Shown: one piece after another, positions 25,289 through 36,779 of the stretch | How the letters are laid out: each line of letters opens with the position of its first letter | Numbering within the stretch: the first letter of the stretch is position 1 | NCBI GenBank assembly: GCA_028753945.1 | Contig: JAPNXP010000018.1 | Span: 2,295,643 to 2,359,642 of the forward strand | Origin: Hexactinellida sp. DTS-2022 | Taxonomy: Eukaryota > Porifera > Hexactinellida | Length of the DNA stretch: 64,000 nt | Direction: 5' to 3' | Made by a program: the position numbers and the translations under genes | The notes under the pieces: model-generated | What the model was told of the DNA's origin: nothing | Databases searched by the model: none | The model's input: the letters and a program-made list of their open reading frames with translations, nothing else

Positions 25289-25719
25289 CCTCATGGCTTT
25301 GCTCATCTCCCTTTGAACTGTCAGTAGCCTGCCTATCAAATAGTTTGACTCCTCGTGCAGCAGAAAATTGTCTTCGACCCTGACTCCTATCAGGTGCAGC
25401 GTTTTAATATTATCAAACAGAGTGTTTATTAAAGATTGGTAGTTAATGTTGAGTTCTTTGAATATATCACCAAAACTAACATGTGTGCCCAACAAAGCAA
25501 ACTCTACAAAAACAGAGCTGAGGTAGATCCACTTTTTCTGGCAATCCATCCAAATAACAATAAAGTCTGCTAATTGCTGGAGCTTATCAAAAAATATCTG
25601 AGCTCTCTTCTTCAGAGTTTTTGTACAGTTAGATTGCATTATCATGCCCAGTTGTGCATTGTGATCATTAATTAGAGAGATAAAGTCCTCAGCGTCCTGG
25701 AACACATAACTTGTAAATC
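25289..25719 (-). CDS. Dynein heavy chain, linker exon (LINDHN / KKWIYLSSVF)
   Basis: Fifth and longest exon, 431 nt: two bases completing a split codon plus 143 codons, ending in phase 0 at gtaatc. The acceptor ..atcaacaag was chosen because it restores frame with the 37.8 kb exon and adds FTSYVFQDAE, matching the family's TYVLK.VDEIQ. The landmarks are diagnostic of the dynein linker: DAEDFISLINDHNAQ (family IQ.LLDDH....), then CQKKWIYLSSVF (family Q..W.YLEPIF), then a helix ending QREMSKAM. A (CAAA)n/poly-A simple repeat follows the exon in the intron at 25222-25260. This exon alone identifies the gene. Confidence 0.92.
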
Positions 25720-27489
25720 CTTGTTGATGTGCAGGAGAAATTGAGTTATAATTTTCTCGTTGATCTAGAAGGTTAGATAATAATCAATGTATTATTATAA
25801 ATGTGTCCAACCCTTAGACAGTCGGAGCAGAATTTATTATTATATCGGGGTGTTCACTAACTAGAGCACCATATTAGAATGTTATGAAAAATTCGACCGG
25901 AAACCTTTCTTCACTCTATCCAGGCAATCACTATGTTAAGCTGATTGATAATAAGCTTGTTTATAAATAGGAAAAGTATAAATGACTGGGTAACTGAAGA
26001 GAATTACAATTAAATGATTATATAGTTGTTGCAGTCCAAATGCGTTTCAACGCCGAACGCGTTCGGCGGATTTTAATTACGCTAAATGCATTCTTAATCA
26101 CTCACTGTTAACAACGAGGCAATTTTTATTTCCTAAATCCCAAAGTATTATGTATACGTATGAATAAATATTTCTGAACTCAATATTCGTACCTAAATAC
26201 AATCCCGTTGGACAATTGACTTGGATGGCATGGCTATTATATACAATTGAATTCTATTTTGATCAACCAAATAGTGTTATTCCGTTTCCCGAATACTACG
26301 TACTATTTGGTCGACCGAATCTATTCGGTTCCCAACCAAATATCTAACAAATTGGAAAATATATTTGGTCCAACCGAATATTTAACTATTCGGTTGCAAC
26401 CTTTACAAATTAATTGTCTAACCTTAACTGTTTTATTCTTTAATAAGGCTGAGACAGAGTGCACCATGGGTAGATGGGTCATGGGCATGGGCGCCAACCT
26501 TTGAGGCCGGACACCAAAAGTTGGGGGTCCTAATCCTAATGGGATCGGACCCGAAAAAAAGGGAAGTTGGCGGCTATGGTCATGGGTCAAATGGGTCAGA
26601 TAATCTCATTTGAATCTAACTACTTTTGGACTCTCTAGGATGCATTGAGATAATCTTAAATATATTATCCAGATTGCTAAGTTGCCACTACTGTATTCAA
26701 AAAGAATAACCTCAAATTTCCATAATGTATACGTACTATATAATAATAATGAGAATAATGTCTAGTAAGTCAAATTGCGACTTTCAATATTTACTTAATC
26801 TTATAAAAGATACATTTAAGATCATTTTAATCTATAGCCAACGAATTGGACCGCCCATGACCAGGCCACTTTTAGGTGCTGTAATTAAATTACATGGGAT
26901 AATCCAGTTTTGGCCTGACTTTTAGGTCCGTGTTACGCTCCTGAACCATAATGTCTGACAGGGCAAGTTATTTGACTTAGATTTCTCAACTTTTATACCA
27001 GTATTCGTTCAACTTTATAATTGTTAACTATCTATAAAAACTTTAATTCCGCCATAAGAAGTATTTCTTGATTGAATAAAAATTATATTATCCGAAATGC
27101 ATGATTAACAATATTATAAAGAGTTTTATTTTACTGCTAAATGTCATATAGACAATATTTGGCATTAGTACATACTAGTGATATCATATCATATACTGAT
27201 CGTCAAATAAATACTAATTGTAAATGCTCTAATTCTTATTGTGGCAGGCTAATTTTCTATGGCATTTTGAATTGCACAATTTTCCTTGTCGCTTACATTT
27301 GCATCTATTCGTGTTACAACCGCCTGTATAGTTGCAAACTTGTCGAGAGATACCAAGAGATGCACGAAAAACAGCTTCGCAAAGTGTTAGATCAATGCTC
27401 GGGACAAATTCAGGGGTGAGTGTTGTAGTTTGACACATGTCAAATTGTGTTGAAATGTATTTGCTGTAAAGAATACCAGAAATTGTTCC
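25720..27489. other. Intron sequence; short CCGAAT-word and GACCCAT-family patches
   Basis: About 26250-26400 repeats ttcggttg / caaccgaat words, a small minisatellite-like patch. About 26455-26600 resembles the ends of the GACCCAT family (gtgcaccatgggtagatggg; catgggtcaaatgggtcag). Several open frames of 60-90 codons show no family motif. Confidence 0.45.
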
Positions 27490-27822
27490 CAATTTATAAT
27501 GGGTCCTAATTATCGGTCTAACAAATTTAGTTAAAAGTCTACCAAAATTCGTTATACCTCTAACAAAATTTGTGAAATGTCTAACAGATTTGCCATTACC
27601 AAAATTACTAGAAGTTTATCAAAATCAATGAGGGGTCTAACAAAATTATTGAAAAGTCTAACAAAATTAATGAAAAGTATAAAATTACTGATACAGCTAA
27701 CTGCTCTAATTAACCTAAACCTACAATTAATGAAAAGTCTGACTTTTCAGTAATTTTGTTAGACTTTTTAGTAATTTTGGTAATGGAAAATCTGTCAGAC
27801 ATTTCACAAATTTTGTTAGAGC
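27490..27822. mobile_element. Foldback built from GTCTAACAAAATT words
   Basis: The left half repeats gtctaacaaaatta words; the right half holds the complement (taattttgttagacttt). The block caaatttgtgaaatgtctaac is mirrored near 27800. A solo copy of the P-like terminal repeat (catagcctactctatataag) abuts its right end at about 27822. Confidence 0.6.
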
Positions 27823-28121
27823 ATAGCCTACTCTATATAAGGCCTAACAGTAACCTTGAAATTATTGACTAGGGATGCACTAATAGATGGTAATATTTAA
27901 CCAACCACAATATATTAACCCATATTTCTATTTATAATGAACCACATTTTTTTTTCCACATTTTTTTTCTACCCCACAAAATAGTGAGTTTAAGATATAT
28001 TATTCTAATAAAAATCAGATAACTTTAACCATAGCCTACTCTATATAAGGCCTACCATCAAATGTACCATGGATGAAGTAGTGTACGATGAGATTAATTT
28101 TAGAAATTAATCTGTTATAAT

Positions 28122-29189
28122 CATAGACTCCTTAAGTAAAGGACTGGAACGTCGCGATCTCGGGGGTTTTAACTTGAGTCTGAGAGGCTCCAATTATAAA
28201 AATTGATAAAGCATTAAGTTTCCGGTCTGCAAATGTGATTTTTGGCATATAGGGGTAACTTTTGGCACCCGTCAACAATTTGAGGTTTTCACTCAAAATT
28301 TCTCACACCTCGACAAGTTATGACGTCATTGTCACATTTCGAGAACCCTGAAAAGTCACTTAATCGCACATAATTCGCCCACTCTAAGAGATAAAAATCT
28401 GAAAATTTAATAGAACATGCACATTAATGATGCGGACACTTTGGTCACACCAGATTGCCAATATGCTTACTCATTATCACATGATGACGTAATCACTAAA
28501 ATTTCACATTTTTAAATTTGACTATTTAGGCCTATTTACGCTTTATAATCTATGTTAGAAGTGTATAAACCATACACCAAATGCGAAGCGGTTGGTGTGT
28601 GGTTGGGTTCTGCCGCAAAGCGACCTAGCAAGCGAAGCGCATTAGTATATATAGATATACTGTAGCATCAATCTATATAGATACTAGCGTGCTTCGCGGA
28701 AGAACCCAACCACACACCAACCGCTTCGCGGTTGGTATATGGTTTATACACTTCTAACATTGATTATAAAGCGTAAATAGGCCTAAATAGTCAAATTTAA
28801 AAATATGAAATTTTAGTGATTACGTCATCATGTGATAATGGGTAAGCATATTGGCAATCTGGTGTGACCAAAGTGTCCGCATCATTAATGTGCATGTCCT
28901 ATTAAATTTTCAGATTTTTATCTCTTAGAGTGCGCGAATTATGTGCGATTAAGTGACTTTTCAGGGTTCTCGAAATGTGACAATGACGTCATAACTTGTC
29001 GAGGTGTGAGAAATTTTGAGTGAAAACCTCAAATTGTTGACGGGTGCCAAAAGTTACCCCTATATGCCAAAAATCACATTTGGAGACCGGAAACTTATGC
29101 TTTATCAATTTTTATAATTGGAGCCTCTCAGACTCAAGTTAAAACCCCCGAGATCGCGACGTTCCAGTCCTTTACTTAAGGAGTCTATG
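28122..29189. mobile_element. Giant foldback (1.07 kb, arms ~500 bp), 8-bp duplication
   Basis: Almost the whole element is one inverted repeat: it begins CATAGACTCCTTAAGTAAAG and ends with the complement (tttacttaaggagtctatg). Pairing continues through the cgtcgcgatctcggggg, gtgattacgtcatcatgtg and aaccgcttcgcggttggt blocks to a centre near 28640-28690. Flanked by GTTATAAT (28114-28121, 29190-29197). Partial copies lie at 16190-16310, 36240-36310 and 38340-38790. No coding capacity. Confidence 0.9.
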
Positions 29190-29344
29190 GTTATAATAAA
29201 TAATTCTAGTAAATTAATAGATTTTCTCTATTGAGTCTTTATTGCTTACTTAACAACAATGATAAGAATACATAAATAATAATGTGGGTTCAAATAACAA
29301 TAATAATATTAGAAGAGTAGCCTTCTGGTATATTTCATTAATGT

Positions 29345-32200
29345 GAGAACTTCTTCAGTTTTCGCTTTTCTATTCCTTTAGATGCAACAGCGGAGTTATA
29401 ATTTTTAACCTTGTTAGCTAGTAAACAGTTGGCTCAAGTGAAAATAAGATTTTTTAGGATAGTCAAAATAGAGACACCACAAGAAATGCAACTCAATTTA
29501 GCAATCGCATCAGTCTCATCTAAGAATATCAAGGTTACTTTCACAATAATTTTTCTGGATGATCCTTCCCTCAATATTGCCAACAAGTTTTCTTTGCTTT
29601 CAATTGCAATTAACGTCTTCCATTAAGTTACTATAGATTCGAGGATAAACTCAGATGGATACTTTAGGCCACCACGGTCAGTTAATTGCAAAAGCCTGAA
29701 CTCGGGTTGTGAATCTTCATCAAAGATAAAGTCTCTGTCAATGGTCAAAAGATCAATGCAAACATGACATGGCTGAGTTTTTAAAATATATTTATGTACT
29801 GCATAACCAGCAATAAAAGCTAATGAGTGAAGAGTGTGTAAACTACATTCAATGGAAGTTAGATCATCAATTTCATCCCAGACTAGTTGGACATCGATTT
29901 CATCGCCATTATTCGTATCAAAGGATGAGTATGAATCAATAAATATCTGAATTGAATATAAGCCACAATCTTGTTGTGAAGCAAAAATCTTTAATATGTT
30001 AGATAACTTGAGGCGGCGTTCAATTTCAAGGATTTGAAGATACGAGATATGATAGTTTGAACTTGACATCATACGATATAGGCCAAAGTTATGTTTCAAT
30101 GGATCTGTTTGTAAAAAGGATGTCAAAAGATAGTTAAATCCACAAAATCCAGTTAAATGGTTAGTTATCTGAGGCAATACAGTACAAGCATGTTTAAAAC
30201 TGCTAAACGTTTGTTTACTTAACTTTCCTACATTTCCTGGCAAGGCCAGCCAAGTCTCTAACCAAATAACAACACAAGCTAAGAATGAAAATCGTTCGTC
30301 TTGGATGTTAGAGGTCTTGAGATATCATCTTTCAAACGTTTACCTTTAAGTGGGGAATTTATGTTGAACAGTTTCCAAATTTGAAGAAGCATTTCAACAA
30401 AGTCGTGTGTGTTGTTTCGGTCTTCTTGGTTACGGAGTTCATTCTGTAATTTCAGAGCTGCAACGGTTAATTCGTTGAATACTTTCAAAACAAGTTTCAC
30501 ATTTTGGTGTTCAATAGCAGAAGGATAACAAGCTTTGATAGTCAAGCTAGGAGATAACTTAGCTAAGGATTCTCTCTAAATTATAGAGGAGACGCACATC
30601 ACTAAAGATGCAGAGTAAACTTGAACAGGATACACACAGTAATCCAGCTTCATGTTCTGAAAGTTGGGAAAGTGAAAAGTTTCCGAATATCTTTCTGATT
30701 CAACCAGTTGTTTCGAATACTTTTCAAAATGTGCACAAAGTCAAAAGTAAATAGAGTTTTCTTTTATTATCAGAAGGGTGTGGTACACTAGTCTCTAACT
30801 GTTTAGTTGGAGAAAATAACTTGAATAAGTTCACGTTTAAAGGGTAGTTGTCGGTAGAAATAATCTGTACTTTCAAACCGCAAGATTCGATATCCAAAAT
30901 ACAAGACTTAATTATAGGAAAAAGGTATTCAGCAGATATAGATTCGCAAAGTATCAAACGAGAAATACAGGTCCATTTTTTGTGTCAACTAGAAACCATG
31001 ATAGCAAATACAGTTCTTGTGGGGTTTTCAGGGGATAAGTTACTACCAAATATTTTCCCACCCTTGTATGAGATATCAGACTTAACGTGGATCTCATCCA
31101 TCTGAATAATTACATTCTTCTCTTGAGAACTAAGAAGAAGTTACCTGGCTAATGTAAGTACAAGAGTCGTTTTCCAGCCCAAAAGAAGAGTACAACTTTT
31201 CTAGTGTGTGAACTAGTGCTGCGAACTGGAATTAAATCTGATTCAATTCAGTTACAGTTACAGTTACAGTTACAGTTTTAGTTTCATTTCGGTTACAGTT
31301 TTAATTCAGTTACAGTTACAGTTTTAATTCAGTTACAGTTACAGTTTTCATTTCAGTTACAGTCTTAATTCAGTTACAGTTTTAATTCAGTTACAGTTTT
31401 CATTCAGTTACAGTTTTCATTTCAGTTACAATTTTCATTTCAGTTACAATTTTTACCACAGTCAGTACAATTTCGTAGTTTATCTAGGTTCCAAGGTCTG
31501 CAAACAACATAATCTAGTTTCATTTTTTCTAATTTCATTTTGTGCCGCCTGACTAGTACTGCAAACCGGAATTGAATTGAAGAAATTCAATTTCAGTTTT
31601 AATTTCAGTTGGAGAAAAATACATTTCAGTTACAATTACAGTTACAGTTACAGTTACAGTTTAGAAAAATCGCTAAAACTATTTCAGTTTTAATTCAGTT
31701 ACAGTTTTAATTCAGTTTCAGTTCGCAGCACTAGTGTGAACATGTGGAAAAGAAATGCATTCTGAACTTTGGAGAAATTTGTGACTAGCAGGAGAAACCA
31801 GATGCGTTTTTATGGCCAGAATTTGTGTAATAACATTATATCTCCTTCTCTTCTTGTAAATACCCACATTCTCTAGTTGGCCAAGAATAAATTGTAATCT
31901 TGGCAAATCGGACCAAATGGATTCTGTTTCATCACTATCTAATAGATTACATATGGCCTCCTCAATATGTTCTTTTGCTTTAGAGATATGGTGAGGATGT
32001 TTCTTCTGAGGGGAGAGCTAAGTTTCAGAGTAATCTCTGTGAACATCGTTTCAATTTGTCGGATATCAGTGATAGAGATAAGTGAGAGAGAAATGGACTC
32101 CTCCCATATATATCCGTTCACAGATAAAAAGAATTTATTTCAAGAGAAACATGTGCACAAATATTATTATTTTCCATCTTAGGCAAAAAAATCTCACACA
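29345..32200 (-). pseudogene. P/THAP9-like transposase body (element B), broken
   Basis: Minus-strand fragments in family order: ITDIRQIETMFTEITLKLSS (coiled-coil/linker, near 32050); a piece to about 31740, interrupted by the foldback; VIIQMDEIHVKSD...YKGGKIFG (about 31095-31040), the start of the RNase-H-like core with a candidate first catalytic Asp; ISTDNYPLNVNLFKLF and VPHPSDNKRKLYLLL (30957-30760), then after a frameshift FDFVHILKSIRNNWLNQ (about 30750-30700). Further on are the GKRLKDD block (30545-30279), the GYAVHKYIL...LTDRGGLKYPSEFILES block (30243-29623), and a tail with ANKVKN ending near 29345. Frameshifts, an in-frame stop in the tail and an insertion make it inactive as it stands. 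Confidence 0.8.
31214..31733. mobile_element. hAT-like foldback with CAGTTACAGTTTT minisatellite, 8-bp duplication
   Basis: Ends TAGTGCTGCGAACTG and CAGTTCGCAGCACTA, flanked by exact GTGTGAAC copies (31206-31213, 31734-31741). The core is mostly cagttacagttttaattcag-type repeats. It lies inside the P-like transposase gene, so it is younger than element B. Confidence 0.9.
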
Positions 32201-32220
32201 ATTATCTGTTTGAATCCAAA

Positions 32221-32712
32221 CTAACCAGTCAGTTGGGATTGTATCAAAGCTAACTTATCTCGTATTTCTTGTATACAACCAACACGAAACTTCTCCATTT
32301 CTGTGTTCTCTGATCTCAAGCTGAGATTAGTTGATTGGTTCAATAAATCTTCCTCTTTGGAGTCGTAAGAGAACCGAGTTCGTTTGAATCTAATTGAAGG
32401 GGTAGAGGAATAATAAGACGGACAACCAGGAAGGAGGGAGGGGACAGCGCCAGGATTTAATTTGGGTCTTCCTCGCGGGACCTCATAGGATGTGCCATCT
32501 CCTCTGGATAACGTGTGAAAATATTGAATATCTTCCTTCGGAAAATGCTTTCCACACACATACACCATTTTGAGGTCAGAAATATCCTCACGATGGAGAG
32601 CAGGTATCCAGTCATGTCGTAACTCAGGTGGACCATCTGGAAGTTTAAAAATTGGGACGCGCTCTTCTGGGGTATAATTACCCCTACAACCAGGGGCAGA
32701 ACAGTTCGGCAT
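32221..32712 (-). CDS. THAP-domain protein (N-terminal part of P-like transposase), 163 aa
   Basis: Zinc-dependent DNA-binding THAP domain at the N-terminus. It starts MPNCSAPGCRGNY (C..x4..C), followed by IFKLP, HDWIPALHRED, VYVCGKHF (second C..H pair) and, after the domain, AVPSLLPGCPSY, which matches the AVP.. segment after THAP in P-element proteins. The frame runs intact from ATG to stop (163 codons) and then ends before the transposase body. In P elements THAP binds sites inside the transposon ends. Here the frame may be a first exon, or a degraded ORF that has lost its connection to the catalytic part. As it stands it could encode a DNA-binding-only protein. Confidence 0.88.
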   Translation of the reverse strand: MPNCSAPGCRGNYTPEERVPIFKLPDGPPELRHDWIPALHREDISDLKMVYVCGKHFPKEDIQYFHTLSRGDGTSYEVPRGRPKLNPGAVPSLLPGCPSYYSSTPSIRFKRTRFSYDSKEEDLLNQSTNLSLRSENTEMEKFRVGCIQEIRDKLALIQSQLTG

Positions 32713-33004
32713 TGAGAAAAATTAAATATCTAACTATTAAAAAGAAACAAAGTCAAATATTAAAATATCGGTGGAATGAGAATTGTATTAATTTATTACC
32801 AAAAATTAACAAAAAATCAATAACAAGTTGATCTAACTATTTAAAAAATATTTCTAACTGTACAGAGATAAATGTAAATAATTATGGGTCAATAATAATA
32901 TCGTACACTACTTCATCCTTGGTGCAAAATATCAGCTTTGATGGTAGGCCTTATATAGAGTAGGCTATGCTTTAACCTTTTATACAATGATTACGCAACT
33001 AGTC

Positions 33005-33558
33005 CAGGGTTGTAAATAAATCATCATTTTTTTCCCAATTCAAATCAAATCAAATCATTCTAGATTTAAAATTATTTCAAATAAAATCATTTCAAATCAT
33101 TTCAAATCAAATCAAATCAAATATTTGAAATTTCAAATCAAATCAAATCAAATCAAATATTTGAAATATTTGAAACTTTCAAATCATTTCCGAATCACTG
33201 TCAAATCGTATAAAAATTATGAAAATGATCTTATATATTTGAAATTGAATTGAAAATGACGTGAAATTAAATTAAAGCGATTTGGAAACGATTTGAAAAT
33301 GATTTAAAGAAGAAGATTTGAAAATGATCTGAAAATGATTTGAAAAATGATTTGAAAATGATTTGAAAATGATTTGAAATAATTTCAAATCAAATCAAAT
33401 CAAATCATTTGAGAATTCAAATATTTTCAAATCAAATCAAATCAAATCATTTGTGGATTCAAATAATTTCAAATCAAATCAAATCTAATCATTTGGGAAT
33501 TCAAATTCTCTTGAATCAAATCAAATATTTCAAAAATTTGATTTGATTTACAACACTG
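33005..33558. mobile_element. Foldback built from AAATCAAATC words
   Basis: Ends cagggttgtaaat and atttacaacactg are complementary. The core is dense (aaatc)n and gatttgaaaatgatttg repeats, forward in one half and mixed in the other. The flanks caactagt and caactaca match only in part, so the 8-bp duplication is uncertain. Confidence 0.75.
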
Positions 33559-33594
33559 GCAACTACACTGCTAGTAAATTATTATGGATCTATG

Positions 33595-33735
33595 GACAGT
33601 TTGCTACGGTTGTTTCGCTACGCGGACAGTTCGCTACATAGACACTTGGCTACACGGGAATTTCGGTACATAGACACTTCGCTACACGGACATTTCGCTA
33701 CACGGACAATTCGTTACAGGACAGTTCGCTACACT
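33595..33735. repeat. Array of CTACACGGACA-TTCG words (MULE-end-like)
   Basis: About eight units of the form ttcgctacacggacatttcg. The layout resembles the word-array ends of the MULE at 38.9-40.8 kb, but with a different unit. No transposase is attached and no partner end was seen. Confidence 0.55.
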
Positions 33736-33889
33736 GCCGCATAATACTAAAGCATCGAATTTAAAAGAACCTTAGATATTAATTATTAATGCATTCCGTA
33801 TCGCAAATATTATGGGTGCAGTTGCCTAATTACCAGTTAACTGGTAAATATAATATCTAACCATTAACTGATATCCAATACGGTTTAAT

Positions 33890-34200
33890 TAATTCGTGTA
33901 ACTATTAATATAAATGAATTTCCCTACAATATTTGAATTCAGCACATTGGATAACCCCTGTAAACAAATTTAAAGTGTCTCTACATGTATATGTAAATAC
34001 AAAATTAATTAGTAAGAATGAAATACGTCAGTATATTTTACGTCAGTTTATTAATTGTGCAAGAAAATTCTTGCTTGAAGAAATATACTGACATAAACTG
34101 TCGTTGTTTTGGAATATACATATGATCTAACCTTAGTTTGTAATTTTCCACTGGTTCTTAGTTAACAAAACTGTTCTGTTTAATAGATACGGACCAAAAA
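33890..34200 (-). repeat. Inverted partial copy of the dispersed repeat unit
   Basis: Contains reverse-strand unit landmarks: ggataacccctgtaaacaaa, gtgcaagaaaattcttgc, and the gtcgttgtt block. Confidence 0.55.
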
Positions 34201-34337
34201 TAATATTTGATAACAATAATAATAATTATCATTATTATTAAGGATATGACTACCATTTATACTTGTCCAACATAAATGTTGTTGAAAATCTTTACTATTT
34301 AAGTAGATAAGGTGTCTTTATAATTGTTAATTAATTG

Positions 34338-35042
34338 CAGGGTTGGGGTCAAATACTAATGTATTTTGTATTTGATGTATTTAAAATACATTTCCCATGT
34401 ATTTGAGATGTATTTAAATACTTTTTATATTTGCTTTTGTGAAAGTATTTGTATTGTAATTAAATACTTTTGAAATGTATATGTATTTTGTTAAAATACA
34501 TTCAAATACTTTATATTCAACAACATTAGGCAATAATATTGAACTTGTATTAATTACTAGTAGTGTCGAATTATTGTCATAGATTCACTTCCATCTATTC
34601 TACATTGTAGGTCAGGGGTGCCCAACATACGGCCCTCGTAAATTTAATCCGGTTTATATTTTGATCATTTTATGTAGTCTGTCATGATTTTAGATGTGTT
34701 TCTTAACCATTTATGGTCCATTTTCGTTTGGATACCCCAACCTATCTCTCCCTAAATATATCTGAAATTTAGCAATTAGGCTTTTTGGACCACCTAAATA
34801 TTTGAGGAAACCAATGTGGCCCGAAATTAAAATCGATTTGGGCACGCCTGGTAGGTCAACTACATATAGCTATCCTTATTTAATTTTTTACTGCATTTAG
34901 AACTTGATTGTTTGTAGTAGTATTTGTAAAGTATTTAAATACTATCGGAAAGTATTTGTAAGTATTCAAATACTTTTGTAATTATTTACAAAGTAATTGT
35001 ATTGTATTTAAATACATTTGAATGTATTTGACCCCAAGCCTG
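34338..35042. mobile_element. hAT-like foldback with TATTTAAATAC words, 8-bp duplication
   Basis: Ends CAGGGTTGGGGTCAAATAC and GTATTTGACCCCAAGCCTG. Flanked by exact ATTAATTG copies (34330-34337, 35043-35050). The subterminal parts are runs of gtatttaaatacttttg-type words. A second element is nested inside it. Confidence 0.88.
34613..34850. mobile_element. hAT-like MITE (238 bp) nested in the previous element
   Basis: Ends CAGGGGTGCCCAACATACGG and the complement of CAGGCGTGCCCAAATCG. The flanks share gtaggt. The CAGGGGTGCCCAAC...GGCCC terminal type is typical of animal hAT nonautonomous elements. Confidence 0.75.
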
Positions 35043-35261
35043 ATTAATTGCCGCAATTTTTTGCGCTATCAAAGCCTGAAATTATTTTATTCTTTGTTGC
35101 TTCTATCGAGGTAACTAAAGGATCACTTGATTTGATTTTTTAATAAGATCGATAGAAGTGAATTCTCGTTATAACAAAGTGCAAGTACTTGGACTTAGTT
35201 AAAACGGGAGTTCATTTATAACCTTGGATAACGTCCACCCGTAATATTGGTTCAGAATGTA

Positions 35262-35418
35262 CTAATAGGCATCGGACCCACCCGACTGCCCGACATGGGC
35301 CGGGCAGCCCGAAGGGGTTGCCCGGTGAATGTAGCGGCCCCGGAATCGATTGGGCCTACTCCGGAGCCTTCGGCCCGGGAGGTCCAAAGGGTCGGCGGGC
35401 CCATTTCCGACGCCTATG
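35262..35418. mobile_element. Small GC-rich foldback
   Basis: Starts ataggcatcggacccac and ends gggcccatttccgacgcctat; the ends pair with mismatches. The interior has GGGCCGGGC, CCCGGG and GGCCC words. No coding capacity. Confidence 0.5.
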
Positions 35419-35509
35419 AATGACTCCATTAGAGACTAATACAGTATAAATCTAGCTGCAATATTTAATGGGGGAAACTCCAATGCATCAATTAGTTTGG
35501 CACCTCTAC

Positions 35510-35749
35510 TTAAGTATACCATCCCCTTATTACCCATGCTGAACTAAATACCCAAATATCCCTCTGCAATAATAAGGCTGTAGCAAATAACTCCATACCA
35601 GTACCCCACGTAGAATTCCTCTTCATTTCTGATTTGACTACATAGTCTGAAACATTGCGATAGTTAATTACACTCTTTGGAAATTTATTGACAATAAACT
35701 TATTGAATGCTTCCTTCAGCTTACCTACCATATTCTCTACAAGTTTCAA
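35510..35749 (-). pseudogene. OTU-type cysteine protease fragment
   Basis: A 79-codon frame with YRNVSDYVVKSEM and then STWGTGMELFATALLLQRDI. This resembles the C-terminal half of OTU deubiquitinase-like domains as found in transposon-borne OTU proteins (Y...M...GTWGT.IEL.A.A.LL...I.V). The catalytic Cys loop would lie upstream and is not present in the frame; the final His region is not recognisable. Probably a transposon relic; alternatively a decayed host gene. Confidence 0.5.
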
Positions 35750-36779
35750 CCCTACTAAATTAAAACTATCAATATTATATTTCCTGTCAACCTATATGAT
35801 AATGATGCAAATAAACAGTTTCTATCTCCAGGAATTCGCAATCTTTTAAATTTATAATTAACTGGAATATTATCTCTTATGGAATTTGTAGAATCCAATA
35901 ATTATAAATATCCTATATAACATTTTGTTTATACTACAGTGTACGACTATATAGAGTATTATAGAGTAGTAATTTACCCCAAAAATAGTAACCGATACAT
36001 CCGTGATTTGGGTAAGTTAGAAATAGTGTAGTTTCAGAAATATATAATGTGGTGATGGGAAATAGGTTTATGATGATCATTTTGTACAAAATTCAGATAA
36101 TTTAATTATTTATACAATAATTTCGATTAATACTGCTGATCGAGACAGGCTAACTGGTTAACGAAATCTGTAACCGCTAACCGAGATTAGCGACGGTTAA
36201 CCGGATAGCCAGGAAACAGAATTCAGCCTAGCGAGTTGATTGAAAAAACTAGACGGTTTCGAAATCTGATTTTTGGCATACAAGGGTAACTTAAGGGTAA
36301 CTTTTGTAGCCAATCAAATTGAAACAGCGGATAAACAAAGAGCTATATTCTCAGTTGCTGCGGCCCCAAACTTATCAACTCGTTACAAATTTGTTTGCTC
36401 CAGAAAAACCAATTGATAAAAACTTACACTGAAATAGTACACCTGTTGAAGGCTCACCTTGATCCGAAGCCGTCAATAATCGTGCAAAAGTTTATAATTC
36501 ACTCGCGTTCACAGAGCTGAAAACATTTTAGTTCCGCCACGTAATTAACAGCCGCTAATATGTGGCGGAACTAAAAAAAGATTTCAGAACATTGTGGACG
36601 CGATCGGTTAGTATGCGGACTCAATGATTCACGTATCCAGCGAAGACTACTGTCCGAATCTGAATTAACGGAACCTGCAGAACTCAACATCAAAATCTCC
36701 AGATCCGGAAGGAAGAGAGGATTCACGTAATTGAGAGGAATATTCTAGGATACTAAAGCGATACTACACAGAAGATCCT

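Larger units (their letters stand above)
28030..32969 (-). mobile_element. P/THAP-like DNA transposon (element B), 8-bp duplication
   Basis: The ends share an inverted repeat atagcctactctatataagg..., continuing through gcctaccatcaaa with small gaps to gatgaagtagtgtacga. Both sides are flanked by CTTTAACC (28023-28030 and 32970-32977), the 8-bp duplication expected of P elements. The minus strand carries a THAP DNA-binding domain and P-type transposase fragments in the correct order. It is interrupted by a giant foldback (28122-29189) and a hAT-like foldback (31214-31733). Confidence 0.85.
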
